This document shows, in pieces, positions 42,372 through 50,520 of a stretch of DNA of 64,000 nucleotides. A program made the position numbers and the translations under genes. The stretch's first letter is position 1, and the number at the start of each line of letters is the position of its first letter. The stretch lies in NCBI RefSeq assembly GCF_900107435.1, contig NZ_FNPZ01000001.1:1522960-1586959 (forward strand), given 5' to 3'. The DNA is from Herbiconiux ginsengi (lineage in GTDB: Bacteria > Actinomycetota > Actinomycetes > Actinomycetales > Microbacteriaceae). The notes beneath the pieces were generated by a model. The model saw only the letters and a list, made by a program, of their open reading frames with translations, was not told the DNA's origin and did no database searches.

Positions 42372-43598
42372 ATGCGTCGTGTCGAGATCACCCCGCGCCC
42401 GAACTGGCGGGAGCGCTTGGACGAAGTGGGGTTCAGCTTCTACGACCTCGAGTCGGAGGGCGGCCGGCCGTACTGGAGCGAGTCGGCCGCATATGTCTTC
42501 CGGATGCCGGAGATCGAGCTGCTCGAACAGGCGACGGCCGAGCTCTTCGCGCGCTGCATGGACGCTGTCGAGTTCGTGGTGCGACAGGGGCGCTTCGACG
42601 AGTTCGGCATCCCGGAACGCTTCCACGAGCTGGTGCGCGCGTCGTGGGACGACGACGATCCGACCGTCTACGGGCGCTTCGACCTGGCCTACGACGGCGA
42701 CGGCACCGTGAAGCTGCTCGAGTTCAACGCCGACACTCCCACCTCGCTCGTTGAGACCGCGGCGGCGCAGTGGCAGTGGCTCGAGGAGCAGACCGCGCGG
42801 GGCGTCCTGCCGGCCGAGGCCGATCAGTTCAACGGCCTGCACGAGCTCCTGATCGAGCAGTGGGAGCACGTCCGCACCGCCCGCTGGGGCCTCGCACCCG
42901 GCGCGCGGCTGCACCTCGCCTCGCTGCACGACACGGGTGACGGCGAGCTCATCGTCGAGGACTTCGACACCGTGGCCTACATGGCCGAGACGGCCTCGGC
43001 AGCGGGTTTCGACCCGAAGCTGATCTTCATGGAAGACGTGCGCTGGAGCGTCGACGACGCGACGTTCCTCGATGCCGACGACGAGCCGATCCGTCGCATC
43101 TTCAAGCTGTATCCGTGGGAGTGGATGCTCGCCGAGCAGTTCGGCGGGTTCCTGCCGGCCAGTCGCGGGGCGACGCAGTGGGTCGAGCCGGCCTGGAAGC
43201 TGCTGCTCAGCAACAAGCAGTTGCTGGTGGTGCTCTGGGAGCTGTTCCCCGGGCATCCGAACCTCCTGCCCGCGTTCGCCTCGGCGGATGCACTGGCCGG
43301 TTGCGCGCACGTCGCGAAGCCGCGGCTCGGCCGCGAGGGGGCGAATGTGCGCCTCATGGACGCGTCGGGTGTCGTCATCGCCTCAGCGGAGGGGGCGTAC
43401 GGCGACGAGGGCTTCGTCTACCAGGAGCGGGCGCGGTTCGCGCCGATCCCCGGTAAGACAGCGGTGATCGGCAGCTGGATCGTGGGGGAGACCCCGGCCG
43501 GCATCGACCTTCGCGAGACCAGCGGCCCGATCACGGGCGACCTCGCCGAGTTCGTGCCGCACTACATCGAGCCGGACCACACCCAGGAGGCCTCGTGA
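42372..43598 (+). CDS. YgiC/YjfC-type ATP-grasp protein (glutathionylspermidine-synthase C-terminal family)
   Basis: A 408-residue ATP-grasp ligase similar to E. coli YgiC/YjfC. Marker segments are RFDLAYDGDGTVKLLEFNAD then TPTSLVETAAAQW, IFKLYPWEWMLAEQFGGFLP, and AHVAKPRLGREGANV with FVYQERARF (nucleotide and metal sites). The family is homologous to the amide-ligase domain of glutathionylspermidine synthase, but its substrate is unknown. It overlaps the ygiB-like lipoprotein gene by GTGA, the same pairing as in enteric bacteria. Confidence 0.85.
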   Translation: MRRVEITPRPNWRERLDEVGFSFYDLESEGGRPYWSESAAYVFRMPEIELLEQATAELFARCMDAVEFVVRQGRFDEFGIPERFHELVRASWDDDDPTVYGRFDLAYDGDGTVKLLEFNADTPTSLVETAAAQWQWLEEQTARGVLPAEADQFNGLHELLIEQWEHVRTARWGLAPGARLHLASLHDTGDGELIVEDFDTVAYMAETASAAGFDPKLIFMEDVRWSVDDATFLDADDEPIRRIFKLYPWEWMLAEQFGGFLPASRGATQWVEPAWKLLLSNKQLLVVLWELFPGHPNLLPAFASADALAGCAHVAKPRLGREGANVRLMDASGVVIASAEGAYGDEGFVYQERARFAPIPGKTAVIGSWIVGETPAGIDLRETSGPITGDLAEFVPHYIEPDHTQEAS

Positions 43599-44185
43599 AA
43601 TCCGCCCGATCCGCCCGGCTGACCCTCTCGGGCATCGCCGCCGGTCAGCGCGCCGGTCTCGCCCGGCCCTCGCGCGCCGCCGTGCAGCGCGGGGTCGCCG
43701 TCGCGTCGATCGCGGGCGCCGTGCTGGCGCTCTCGGGGTGTGCGCCGACCGAAGAGGGCATCGTGCTCGAGGGCGCCGACGGCGAGAAATACGTGGTGCC
43801 TCAGAACGCCGAGCGGCCCATGTACGACTCGAAAGAGGACTGCATCGCGGATGTGACGGAGCAGATCGCCGTGCTGGAGCGCCAGGGCGAAGACATCGTC
43901 GACACCCCGGAGGATCTCTGCGAGCCGTCGTCACGGTATCCGTCGGCCCACTATTCGGGCTTGTGGCTCGGCCCACTGCTGTTCGCGGGTTCGCGCTGGG
44001 CTTCGCCGCGGGTCTCCGGATGGGCGCCGGTGCCGAGCGGCGGCTTCGCGGCGCCGGGCTCGAAGCTGCAGTCCGACGTGGTCTCGCCCGCACCGGCCGG
44101 CGCGAAGGCGGGCGATCGTGCGCCCCTGAAGGGCGGCTTCGGCGGTTCGGGCAAATCGGGCTTCGGTTCCTCCGCCGGCGGCTGA
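43595..44185 (+). CDS. YgiB/DUF1190-like lipoprotein
   Basis: A 196-residue protein. Its 45-residue N terminus ends with a lipobox-like LALSGC, suggesting a lipoprotein with a long basic leader. After this come MYDSKEDCIADVTEQIAVLE, YPSAHYSGLWLGPLLFAGSR, and a Gly/Ser/Lys-rich tail ending GGSGKSGFGSSAGG. These features and the coupling to the ygiC-type gene match YgiB. Function unknown; the pair may modify an envelope component. Confidence 0.75.
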   Translation: MKSARSARLTLSGIAAGQRAGLARPSRAAVQRGVAVASIAGAVLALSGCAPTEEGIVLEGADGEKYVVPQNAERPMYDSKEDCIADVTEQIAVLERQGEDIVDTPEDLCEPSSRYPSAHYSGLWLGPLLFAGSRWASPRVSGWAPVPSGGFAAPGSKLQSDVVSPAPAGAKAGDRAPLKGGFGGSGKSGFGSSAGG

Positions 44186-44273
44186 TCGTCTGCACCCGGC
44201 CAGTGCGGTGGTGCGCGCACCCGGGGTGTAGTGCGGCCACGCGGATGTCGCCGGCGCCTGAGAGGATCGACGC

Positions 44274-44864
44274 ATGAGCGAACTCCCCGGCCCCGGCACC
44301 CCCGACCCGCACGACGGCACCTGCCCCTGGGCCACGGGATCGCCCGCGATGCGCGCCTATCACGATGCCGAGTGGGGCGTGCCGAGCCGCGACGACCATT
44401 ACCTGTTCGAGTTCCTCGTGCTCGAGGGGGCGCAGGCGGGGCTCTCGTGGTCGACGATCCTGAACCGGCGCGCAGGGTATGCGCGGGCGTTCCACGATTT
44501 CGACGTGGAAGCGGTCGCGGCGATGGGCGACGACGAGCTCGAGGCGCTCATGGGTGACGAGGGCATCATCCGCAACCGCCTGAAGATCTTCGGCACGCGC
44601 AAGAACGCGCTCGCATTCATCGGTGTGCAAGAGGAATTCGGCAGCTTCGCCGACTACCTCTGGAGCTGGGTCGACGGCGAACCGGTGGTGCGACCTGCTG
44701 ATGCCACCGGCTTCACCGCCACCACCGAGCTCTCCGACCGCCTCAGCAAAGACCTGAAGAAGCGCGGCTTCACCTTCGTCGGCTCCACCATCATCTACGC
44801 CTACCTCCAGGCCGTCGGCGTCGTCGACGACCACGTCGCCACCTGTCCCGCGAGGCGGCGGTGA
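44274..44864 (+). CDS. tag: DNA-3-methyladenine glycosylase I
   Basis: A 196-residue base-excision enzyme. It has the CPWATGSPAMRAYHDAEWGV start (Cys and His zinc ligands), FEFLVLEGAQAGLSWSTIL, and the helix-hairpin-helix region DEGIIRNRLKIFGTRKNA. FVGSTIIYAYLQAVGVVDDH near the end completes the zinc site with DHVATC. It removes 3-methyladenine from alkylated DNA. GAGAGGA upstream supports the start. Confidence 0.93.
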   Translation: MSELPGPGTPDPHDGTCPWATGSPAMRAYHDAEWGVPSRDDHYLFEFLVLEGAQAGLSWSTILNRRAGYARAFHDFDVEAVAAMGDDELEALMGDEGIIRNRLKIFGTRKNALAFIGVQEEFGSFADYLWSWVDGEPVVRPADATGFTATTELSDRLSKDLKKRGFTFVGSTIIYAYLQAVGVVDDHVATCPARRR

Positions 44865-44911
44865 ACACGACCGAAACAGGAGTGAAACACCCGAGCGGTT
44901 AGGCTCGGAGT

Positions 44912-46261
44912 ATGCCCACTTCTGTCGACACCTTCTCCGTTCCGCAAGCCCGCAAGCTCGTCACCGAACTGCCCGGGCCGAAGTCGCGCGAGCTGCACGA
45001 ACGTCGCCGCAAGACCGTCTCTCGCGGCGCCGGCACCCTCGCCGACATCTACATGGACCACGGATCAGGCGCCATCCTCGTCGACGTCGACGGCAACCAG
45101 ATCATCGACCTGGGCTGCGGTATCGGCGTCACCACCATCGGCCACGCGCATCCGGCGATCGCCGCAGCCGCCGCCGAGCAGGCCGGCAAGCTCACCCACA
45201 CGCTCTTCACGGTCACCCCCTATGAGAACTACCTGAAGGTGGCCGAGAAGCTCGCCGAGATCACCCCCGGTGACTTCGAGAAGCGCTCGATCCTCGTCAA
45301 CTCCGGTGCCGAGGCCGTGGAGAACGCCGTGAAGATCGCCCGCAAGTACACCGGCCGCCGCGTCATCGCCACGCTCGACCACGCCTTCCACGGCCGCACC
45401 AACCTCACCATGGCCATGACCTACCGCCCCTGGCCCGAGCGCGCCGGGATGGGCCCGATGCCGGGCGACATCTACAGCGTGCCGATCAGCTACCCCTTCC
45501 GCGACCCCGACGGCATGACCGGCGAAGAAGCCGCCGAGCGCACCATCGACTACATCACCACCCACATCGGGGCGACCGAATTGGCGGCTCTGTTCGTCGA
45601 GCCGATCCAGGGCGACGGCGGCATCGTCATCCCCGCCCCCGGCTTCTTCAAGCGCCTCAGCGAGTTCTGCACCGAGAACGGGATCGTGTTCGTGGCGGAT
45701 GAGATCCAGGCCGGCATCGCCCGCTCCGGCGCCTGGTACTCCATCGAGCACCACGGTGTGGTGCCCGACCTCGTCACCAGCGCGAAGGGCATCGCCGGCG
45801 GCTTCCCGCTCGCGGCCGTCACGGGCCGCGCCGAGATCATGGATTCCGTGCAGCCCGGTGGCATCGGCGGCACCTTCGGCGGCAACCCGGTCTCCACCGC
45901 GGCGGCACTCGCGGTGTTCGACCTGATCGAGCGCGACGGCCTGATCGCCGAGGCGCAGCGCGTCGAGCACGCCTTCTTCGCGCGCATCGGCGACTGGGCG
46001 TCGAAGTACTCCGTCGTGGGCGAGGTGCGCGGAAAGGGCGCGATGTTCGGTGTCGAGCTCGTGCATCCGGGCACCAAGAAGCCCAACCCCGAGGCTCTCA
46101 CCGCCGTCATCAAACACGCCACCTCGAACGGCGTGATCGTGCTGGATGCCGGCAGCTGGGACAGCGTGCTCCGCTTCCTCCCCAGCGTCGTCATCAGCGA
46201 GGAGCTGATCGACGACGCCGCCACGGTCATCGAGCAGAAGCTGGCCGAACTCTCCGCCTGA
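44912..46261 (+). CDS. gabT: 4-aminobutyrate aminotransferase
   Basis: A 449-residue class III PLP aminotransferase. Key segments are NQIIDLGCGIGVTTIGHAHP, VNSGAEAVENAVKIARKYTG, HAFHGRTNL, AALFVEPIQGDGGI, the PLP Asp in VFVADEIQAG and the Schiff-base Lys in LVTSAKGIAGGFPLAAV. GabT moves the amino group of GABA to 2-oxoglutarate. No succinate semialdehyde dehydrogenase is next to it. A long hairpin follows the stop codon. Confidence 0.9.
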   Translation: MPTSVDTFSVPQARKLVTELPGPKSRELHERRRKTVSRGAGTLADIYMDHGSGAILVDVDGNQIIDLGCGIGVTTIGHAHPAIAAAAAEQAGKLTHTLFTVTPYENYLKVAEKLAEITPGDFEKRSILVNSGAEAVENAVKIARKYTGRRVIATLDHAFHGRTNLTMAMTYRPWPERAGMGPMPGDIYSVPISYPFRDPDGMTGEEAAERTIDYITTHIGATELAALFVEPIQGDGGIVIPAPGFFKRLSEFCTENGIVFVADEIQAGIARSGAWYSIEHHGVVPDLVTSAKGIAGGFPLAAVTGRAEIMDSVQPGGIGGTFGGNPVSTAAALAVFDLIERDGLIAEAQRVEHAFFARIGDWASKYSVVGEVRGKGAMFGVELVHPGTKKPNPEALTAVIKHATSNGVIVLDAGSWDSVLRFLPSVVISEELIDDAATVIEQKLAELSA

Positions 46262-46283
46262 CCGGCGAGCCGCGCGCCGATTA

Positions 46284-46358
46284 GGTTCGAAACCGCAAAC
46301 GTCGCGCCGACCTCCGCGAATAGCGGCGAGGTTGGCGCGACGTTTGCGATTTCGAACC
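46284..46358. terminator. Very long hairpin between convergent gabT and PBP genes
   Basis: GGTTCGAAACCGCAAACGTC and its continuation pair with the right arm ending GTTTGCGATTTCGAACC, giving about 34 paired bases of 36 around CGCGAATAGCG. It lies between two converging genes, 22 bases after gabT and 5 bases from the PBP stop. It may terminate both. It is longer than most intrinsic terminators and could be a palindromic repeat. Confidence 0.7.
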
Positions 46359-46363
46359 GACCG

Positions 46364-48673
46364 CTACGGGGACTCGGCCGCCGGTGTCGACGTGGGGGTC
46401 GGGACCGGGGTGACCGGCGGCACCGGGTCGACCGGCGCGGGCGGGGCCGGGGCCTCCTGCGTGGGTGTCGGCGTCGGTGTGGCGGTGGGGCTCGGCGAGG
46501 AGCCGGACTCCGAATCCGAGCCGGAGTCATCGAAGCGCGACGACGAGCCGTTCACCAGCGCCCGGTCGGGGTCGGGGAAATCGCCGCCGCTGAGGACGTC
46601 GTCATTGGCCGTCATCACGGAGCGCCAGATGCGGTGCCGCACCGTGCTTCCGGCGTAGCCGTTGGGTTCCACCTCGGTCATCGACACGTTGCCGTTGACG
46701 TTGCCCACCCACACCGCGGTGGCGGCGGTGGTGGAGGCGCCCACCATCCAGGTGTCCTTCTCGTTGTCGGTGGTGCCGGTCTTGCCGATGTGGGTGATGC
46801 CGTCATCCGGATCGGAGGCGGTGGCAGTGCCGCTCTCGATCGGCCCCAGCATGGCGTAGGCGAGGGTCGACGCGATGTTCGGGTCGAGGGCCTGGGTGCA
46901 GTTCGCCTGCGGCGGCGTGAGTTCGGTGCCGTCGGGTCCCTCGATCTTGTCGATCGCCACCGGAGCACAGAACAGGCCGTTCGCGGCGATGGCCGCGTAG
47001 GAGGCCGCCATCGTCAGCGGCGCGATCTCGTTGGTGCCGAGCACCGAGGAGGGCTGGGTGTCGAGCTCGCCGCCGTCGGCGCGGTGCACGCCCAGGGAGG
47101 CTGCGGTGTCCTTGATCTGGCAGAGGTCCATCTGCTGGGCCATGGCCACGAAGGCGTTGTTCACCGAGTTCGTCAGGGCGCTCTGCACCGACATCGTTCC
47201 GGGGCGGGCGCTGCCGTCGTTCGCCGGCTCCCAAGGTCCGCCGAGCGTCTGGCAGGAGTTCGGGAAGGTCGACATGTCCCACTCCTTCTCGTTGCCGCTC
47301 ACGCGGTCGGAGAGGGTGTGGCCGTCTTTCAGCCACTGCGCGAGGGCGAACACCTTGTAGGTCGAGCCCACCTGGAACCCCGACGATCCGCCGTAGTCGA
47401 TGTCGGTGTTGTAGTTGACCGCGGTGGCACCCGGCGCCACGGTGTCGGGGTCGTCGTCGAAGGTGGTGTTCTGCGCCATCGCGAGGATGCGTCCGGTGCC
47501 GGGCTCCACGGTCACGATCGTCGAGCCGAGGTCGGCGCCGTCGTAGGCGGCCGGGATGTACTCCTTCATCGTCTCGTCGGCGTTGGCCTGCAGATCGGTG
47601 TTGAGGGTGGTGTAGATCTTGTAACCGCCCTGCTTGAAGTTCGACCAGCGCTGGTCGGCGGTGTCGCCGAAGCTGGGGTCGTTCTTCACGATCCAGGTCA
47701 CGTAGTCGCAGAAATAGGCCGCCCCGTTGGCTGCGGCCTGGCATCCGGTGGTGGGCTGGGTGATGTTCGGAGTGACCGGTGTCGCCACGGCCTCGTCGTG
47801 CTGCTGCTGGGTGATGGACTTCTGCTTCAGCATCGAGGCCAGCACGTCTTCGTTGCGGCGGGCCTGGTTATCGGGGATGTTCTCGGGCTCGTCGATCCGG
47901 AGGCCGTTCGGCTCGTTCACGGTGGCGGCCAGGGTCGCTGCCTGGGGGAGCGTGAGGTCTTTCGCGCTCACGCCGAAGTAGTACTCGGCGGCCGCTTCGA
48001 TCCCGTAGACCGAGCCGCCGAAGTTCGCGATGTTGAGGTAGCCGAGCAGGATGTCGTCTTTCGAGTACTGCTTCTCGAGCGCGATCGCGAGCCGCATCTC
48101 CTGCAGCTTGCGGTCGAGCGACTCGGTCGTGGCCGACTCGTAGGCGGCTTCGCGCTGGGCGGGGTCGTCGATCATCTCAGCTTGCTGCACCAGGATGTTG
48201 CGCACGTACTGCATGGTGATGGTGGAGGCGCCGCTCTCGACGCCGCCCGAGGTGACGTTGCCGACGGCCGCGCGGAGGGTGGAGGCGATGTCGACGCCGT
48301 GGTGGTCGTAGAAGCGCGGGTCTTCGGTGGAGACCACCGCATCCTTCACATACTGCGAGACGTCGTCCCAGCCCACTTCCTGCCGGTTCTGGTCGAAGAC
48401 GGTGGCCAGCAGGGTGTTCGACCCGTCGCTGTTGGTGGCGTAGATCTCCGACTTCTGGGCGAGCGTCGACGGGCGGATGTAGTCGGGCAGGCTGTCGAGC
48501 ACGTCCACGGAGCGGGACGCGTACACGCCGGTGACGGCCATCGCGGGCACGGCCAGCACGGTGACGAGGAGGGCCGCCACCACGCTGAGCAGGGCGATCA
48601 TTCCGACCGGGCGTTTTGTGCCGTCGACGACGCGCTGGAAGCGGTCCGTGAAGCGGTTGAGACGTGCGGGCAT
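46364..48673 (-). CDS. Class A penicillin-binding protein (transglycosylase/transpeptidase)
   Basis: A 769-residue bifunctional murein synthase. A cytoplasmic start and transmembrane helix (about residues 25-47) are followed by the GT51 glycosyltransferase domain (about 75-270; catalytic Glu in VSTEDPRFYDHHGVD, and GASTITMQYVRNIL). The transpeptidase domain (about 370-690) has SxxK in VGSTYKVFAL, SVN, and KTG in IGKTGTTDNEK. A Pro/Thr-rich tail ends the protein. It polymerises and crosslinks peptidoglycan. Confidence 0.93.
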   Translation of the reverse strand: MPARLNRFTDRFQRVVDGTKRPVGMIALLSVVAALLVTVLAVPAMAVTGVYASRSVDVLDSLPDYIRPSTLAQKSEIYATNSDGSNTLLATVFDQNRQEVGWDDVSQYVKDAVVSTEDPRFYDHHGVDIASTLRAAVGNVTSGGVESGASTITMQYVRNILVQQAEMIDDPAQREAAYESATTESLDRKLQEMRLAIALEKQYSKDDILLGYLNIANFGGSVYGIEAAAEYYFGVSAKDLTLPQAATLAATVNEPNGLRIDEPENIPDNQARRNEDVLASMLKQKSITQQQHDEAVATPVTPNITQPTTGCQAAANGAAYFCDYVTWIVKNDPSFGDTADQRWSNFKQGGYKIYTTLNTDLQANADETMKEYIPAAYDGADLGSTIVTVEPGTGRILAMAQNTTFDDDPDTVAPGATAVNYNTDIDYGGSSGFQVGSTYKVFALAQWLKDGHTLSDRVSGNEKEWDMSTFPNSCQTLGGPWEPANDGSARPGTMSVQSALTNSVNNAFVAMAQQMDLCQIKDTAASLGVHRADGGELDTQPSSVLGTNEIAPLTMAASYAAIAANGLFCAPVAIDKIEGPDGTELTPPQANCTQALDPNIASTLAYAMLGPIESGTATASDPDDGITHIGKTGTTDNEKDTWMVGASTTAATAVWVGNVNGNVSMTEVEPNGYAGSTVRHRIWRSVMTANDDVLSGGDFPDPDRALVNGSSSRFDDSGSDSESGSSPSPTATPTPTPTQEAPAPPAPVDPVPPVTPVPTPTSTPAAESP

Positions 48674-48822
48674 ATGGGCCAGGGTACGGCGTCGCGATTT
48701 GAAGACCCTGAATCAACCTGGGTGTTGCGTGTACGGGCGGTGAAGAGTAAGCCCGAAGGGGTGACGAGAGATGCGCGCGACGAGCGTCGAGCCGCCGAGA
48801 ACGCCGTGACGAGAGGAAGCGC

Positions 48823-49338
48823 ATGACCACGAGCATCGACCTGCTGGAGGATGCGTTCACGCGCATCCGTGACACCGTCCGCCGGGCCGTCGGCGGCCTG
48901 AGCGAGGAGGAGCTGGCCGCCCGCGTCGATCCGGAGGCGAACTCGATCGCCTGGCTGGTCTGGCACCTCACGCGGGTGCAGGACGACCACGTCGCCGACG
49001 TCGCGGGCACCGAGCAGGTGTGGACGGGGGAGGGCTGGTTCGAGCGCTTCGCCCTGCCGTTCGACCCGGATGCCACCGGGTACGCGCAGTCGGCGGCCGA
49101 GGTGGGGCAGGTGGCCGGCGTCTCGGCCGAGCTGCTGGTCGGCTACCACGAAGCGGTCTACGCGGCCACGGTCGCGTACCTGCGCGCGCTCGGCGAAGGA
49201 GACCTCGAGCGCGTGGTCGACACGAACTGGAACCCGCCCGTGACCCTTGCGGTGCGTCTCGTGAGCGTCATCGCCGACGACCTCCAGCACGCCGGCCAGG
49301 CCTCCTTCGTGCGGGGCATGCTGGGCCGACGCGCCTGA
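48823..49338 (+). CDS. DinB-like protein (DUF664)
   Basis: A 171-residue four-helix protein of the DinB/DUF664 group, which includes thiol-dependent transferases. Candidate metal-binding histidines occur in WLVWHLTRVQDDHVADVAG and DDLQHAGQASFVRGML. GAGAGGA precedes the ATG. Mycothiol-linked enzymes use this fold in actinobacteria, but the substrate is not known here. It lies divergent from the PBP gene. Confidence 0.75.
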   Translation: MTTSIDLLEDAFTRIRDTVRRAVGGLSEEELAARVDPEANSIAWLVWHLTRVQDDHVADVAGTEQVWTGEGWFERFALPFDPDATGYAQSAAEVGQVAGVSAELLVGYHEAVYAATVAYLRALGEGDLERVVDTNWNPPVTLAVRLVSVIADDLQHAGQASFVRGMLGRRA

Positions 49339-49414
49339 GCCGTCGTTCCCGATCGGCCCGGCCATGCCGGCCGGGTCGGGCCGGCTTCTCGGTGTCATGC
49401 CCGCACGACCGGAG

Positions 49415-49426
49415 TACAACGTTGTA
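49415..49426. promoter_or_regulatory. LacI-type operator upstream of the arabinan-locus regulator
   Basis: TACAACGTTGTA is a perfect 12-base palindrome 33 bases upstream of the lacI-type gene. The same word recurs in front of the importer and the secreted arabinanase, so the regulator probably controls itself and the locus. Confidence 0.85.
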
Positions 49427-49458
49427 GTATCGAGTACTGCCAGGCCGAGAGGATACGC

Positions 49459-50520
49459 ATGGCCGCAACACTGCACGACGTCGCCCACCTCGCCGGCGTG
49501 TCGATCAAGACGGTCTCGAACGTGGTCAACGACTACCCGCACGTGCGACCGGAGACCCGCCACAAGGTGCAGCGGGCGATCGACGAGCTGGGCTACCAGC
49601 CCAACGCCACGGCCCGGAGTCTTCGCTCCGGCCGAAGCGGAGCCATCGGCCTCGTTCTTCCCGAACTCAGCCTGAGCTACTTCGCCGAGCTGGCCGACGA
49701 GGTGATCGCCGAAGCCGAGAAACACGGTCTGGTGGTGCTGATCGAGAAGACGGGCGCCAGTCGCGAGCGGGAGATCGCCGTGCTCTCCAGCCCCCGGATG
49801 CGGTTGACCGACGGTCTGATCTTCAGCCCTCTGGGCATGGGGCAGGACGACGCAGAGCTGCTCGCCGTCGACTATCCGCTGGTTCTGCTCGGCGAGCGGA
49901 TCTTCGGCAGCCCCGTCGATCACGTCACCATGCGCAACGTCGAGGCGGCGAGGGCCGCGACCGAGATGCTCATCGGGCTGGGGCGGCGGCGGATCGCCGT
50001 CGTCGGCGCGCACGTGGACGAGGGTGTCGGATCGGCCGCGCTGCGTGTGCAGGGCTATCAGGACGCGCTGGCCGCCGCCGGCATCCCTTTCGACCCCGCC
50101 CTGGTCGCCTATACCACCCTCTGGCACCGGGCCAACGGCGCCGCCTCGATGCGCGAGCTCATCGACAGCGGCGTGCACTTCGATGCGGTGTTCGGGCTCA
50201 ACGACGCACTCACACTGGGTGCCATGAGGGTGCTGCAGGAGGCGGGCTTCCGTGTGCCGGATGACGTCGCCGTCATCGGTTTCGACGACATCGAGGAGTC
50301 GCGCTACGCCGTGCCGAGCCTCACCAGCGTCGACCCCGGTCGCGCCTCGATCGCGCGCACCGCGGTCCAACTCCTCGTGCGCCGGATCGGCGAGCAGGGC
50401 GGGCGACCCGCCGACCCTCAGGAGGTGCTCGTCGACTTCGAGATCGTTCCCCGGGAGTCGACAGGGACCGGCTCGCTCGCCGTCGCGTCGTCGTCCGCCG
50501 CCACACCGGCGGCCCGCTAG
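49459..50520 (+). CDS. LacI-family regulator of the arabinan locus
   Basis: A 353-residue LacI repressor. The DNA-binding part is TLHDVAHLAGVSIKTVSNVV then YPHVRPETRHKV (residues 3-35), with the hinge NATARSLRSGRSGAI. The ligand-binding domain (about 60-335) has VAVIGFDDIEESRYAVPSLT. Its promoter holds the TACAACGTTGTA palindrome that also occurs before the ABC importer and arabinanase genes. The inducer is probably arabinose or an arabino-oligosaccharide, by context. Its stop overlaps by two bases the stop of the convergent GH1-like gene. Confidence 0.88.
   Translation: MAATLHDVAHLAGVSIKTVSNVVNDYPHVRPETRHKVQRAIDELGYQPNATARSLRSGRSGAIGLVLPELSLSYFAELADEVIAEAEKHGLVVLIEKTGASREREIAVLSSPRMRLTDGLIFSPLGMGQDDAELLAVDYPLVLLGERIFGSPVDHVTMRNVEAARAATEMLIGLGRRRIAVVGAHVDEGVGSAALRVQGYQDALAAAGIPFDPALVAYTTLWHRANGAASMRELIDSGVHFDAVFGLNDALTLGAMRVLQEAGFRVPDDVAVIGFDDIEESRYAVPSLTSVDPGRASIARTAVQLLVRRIGEQGGRPADPQEVLVDFEIVPRESTGTGSLAVASSSAATPAAR

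Noticed and set aside
46350-46358. TTCGAACC as the T-arm of a tRNA gene
   Set aside because: It is one end of a long hairpin; no acceptor or anticodon stem is found.
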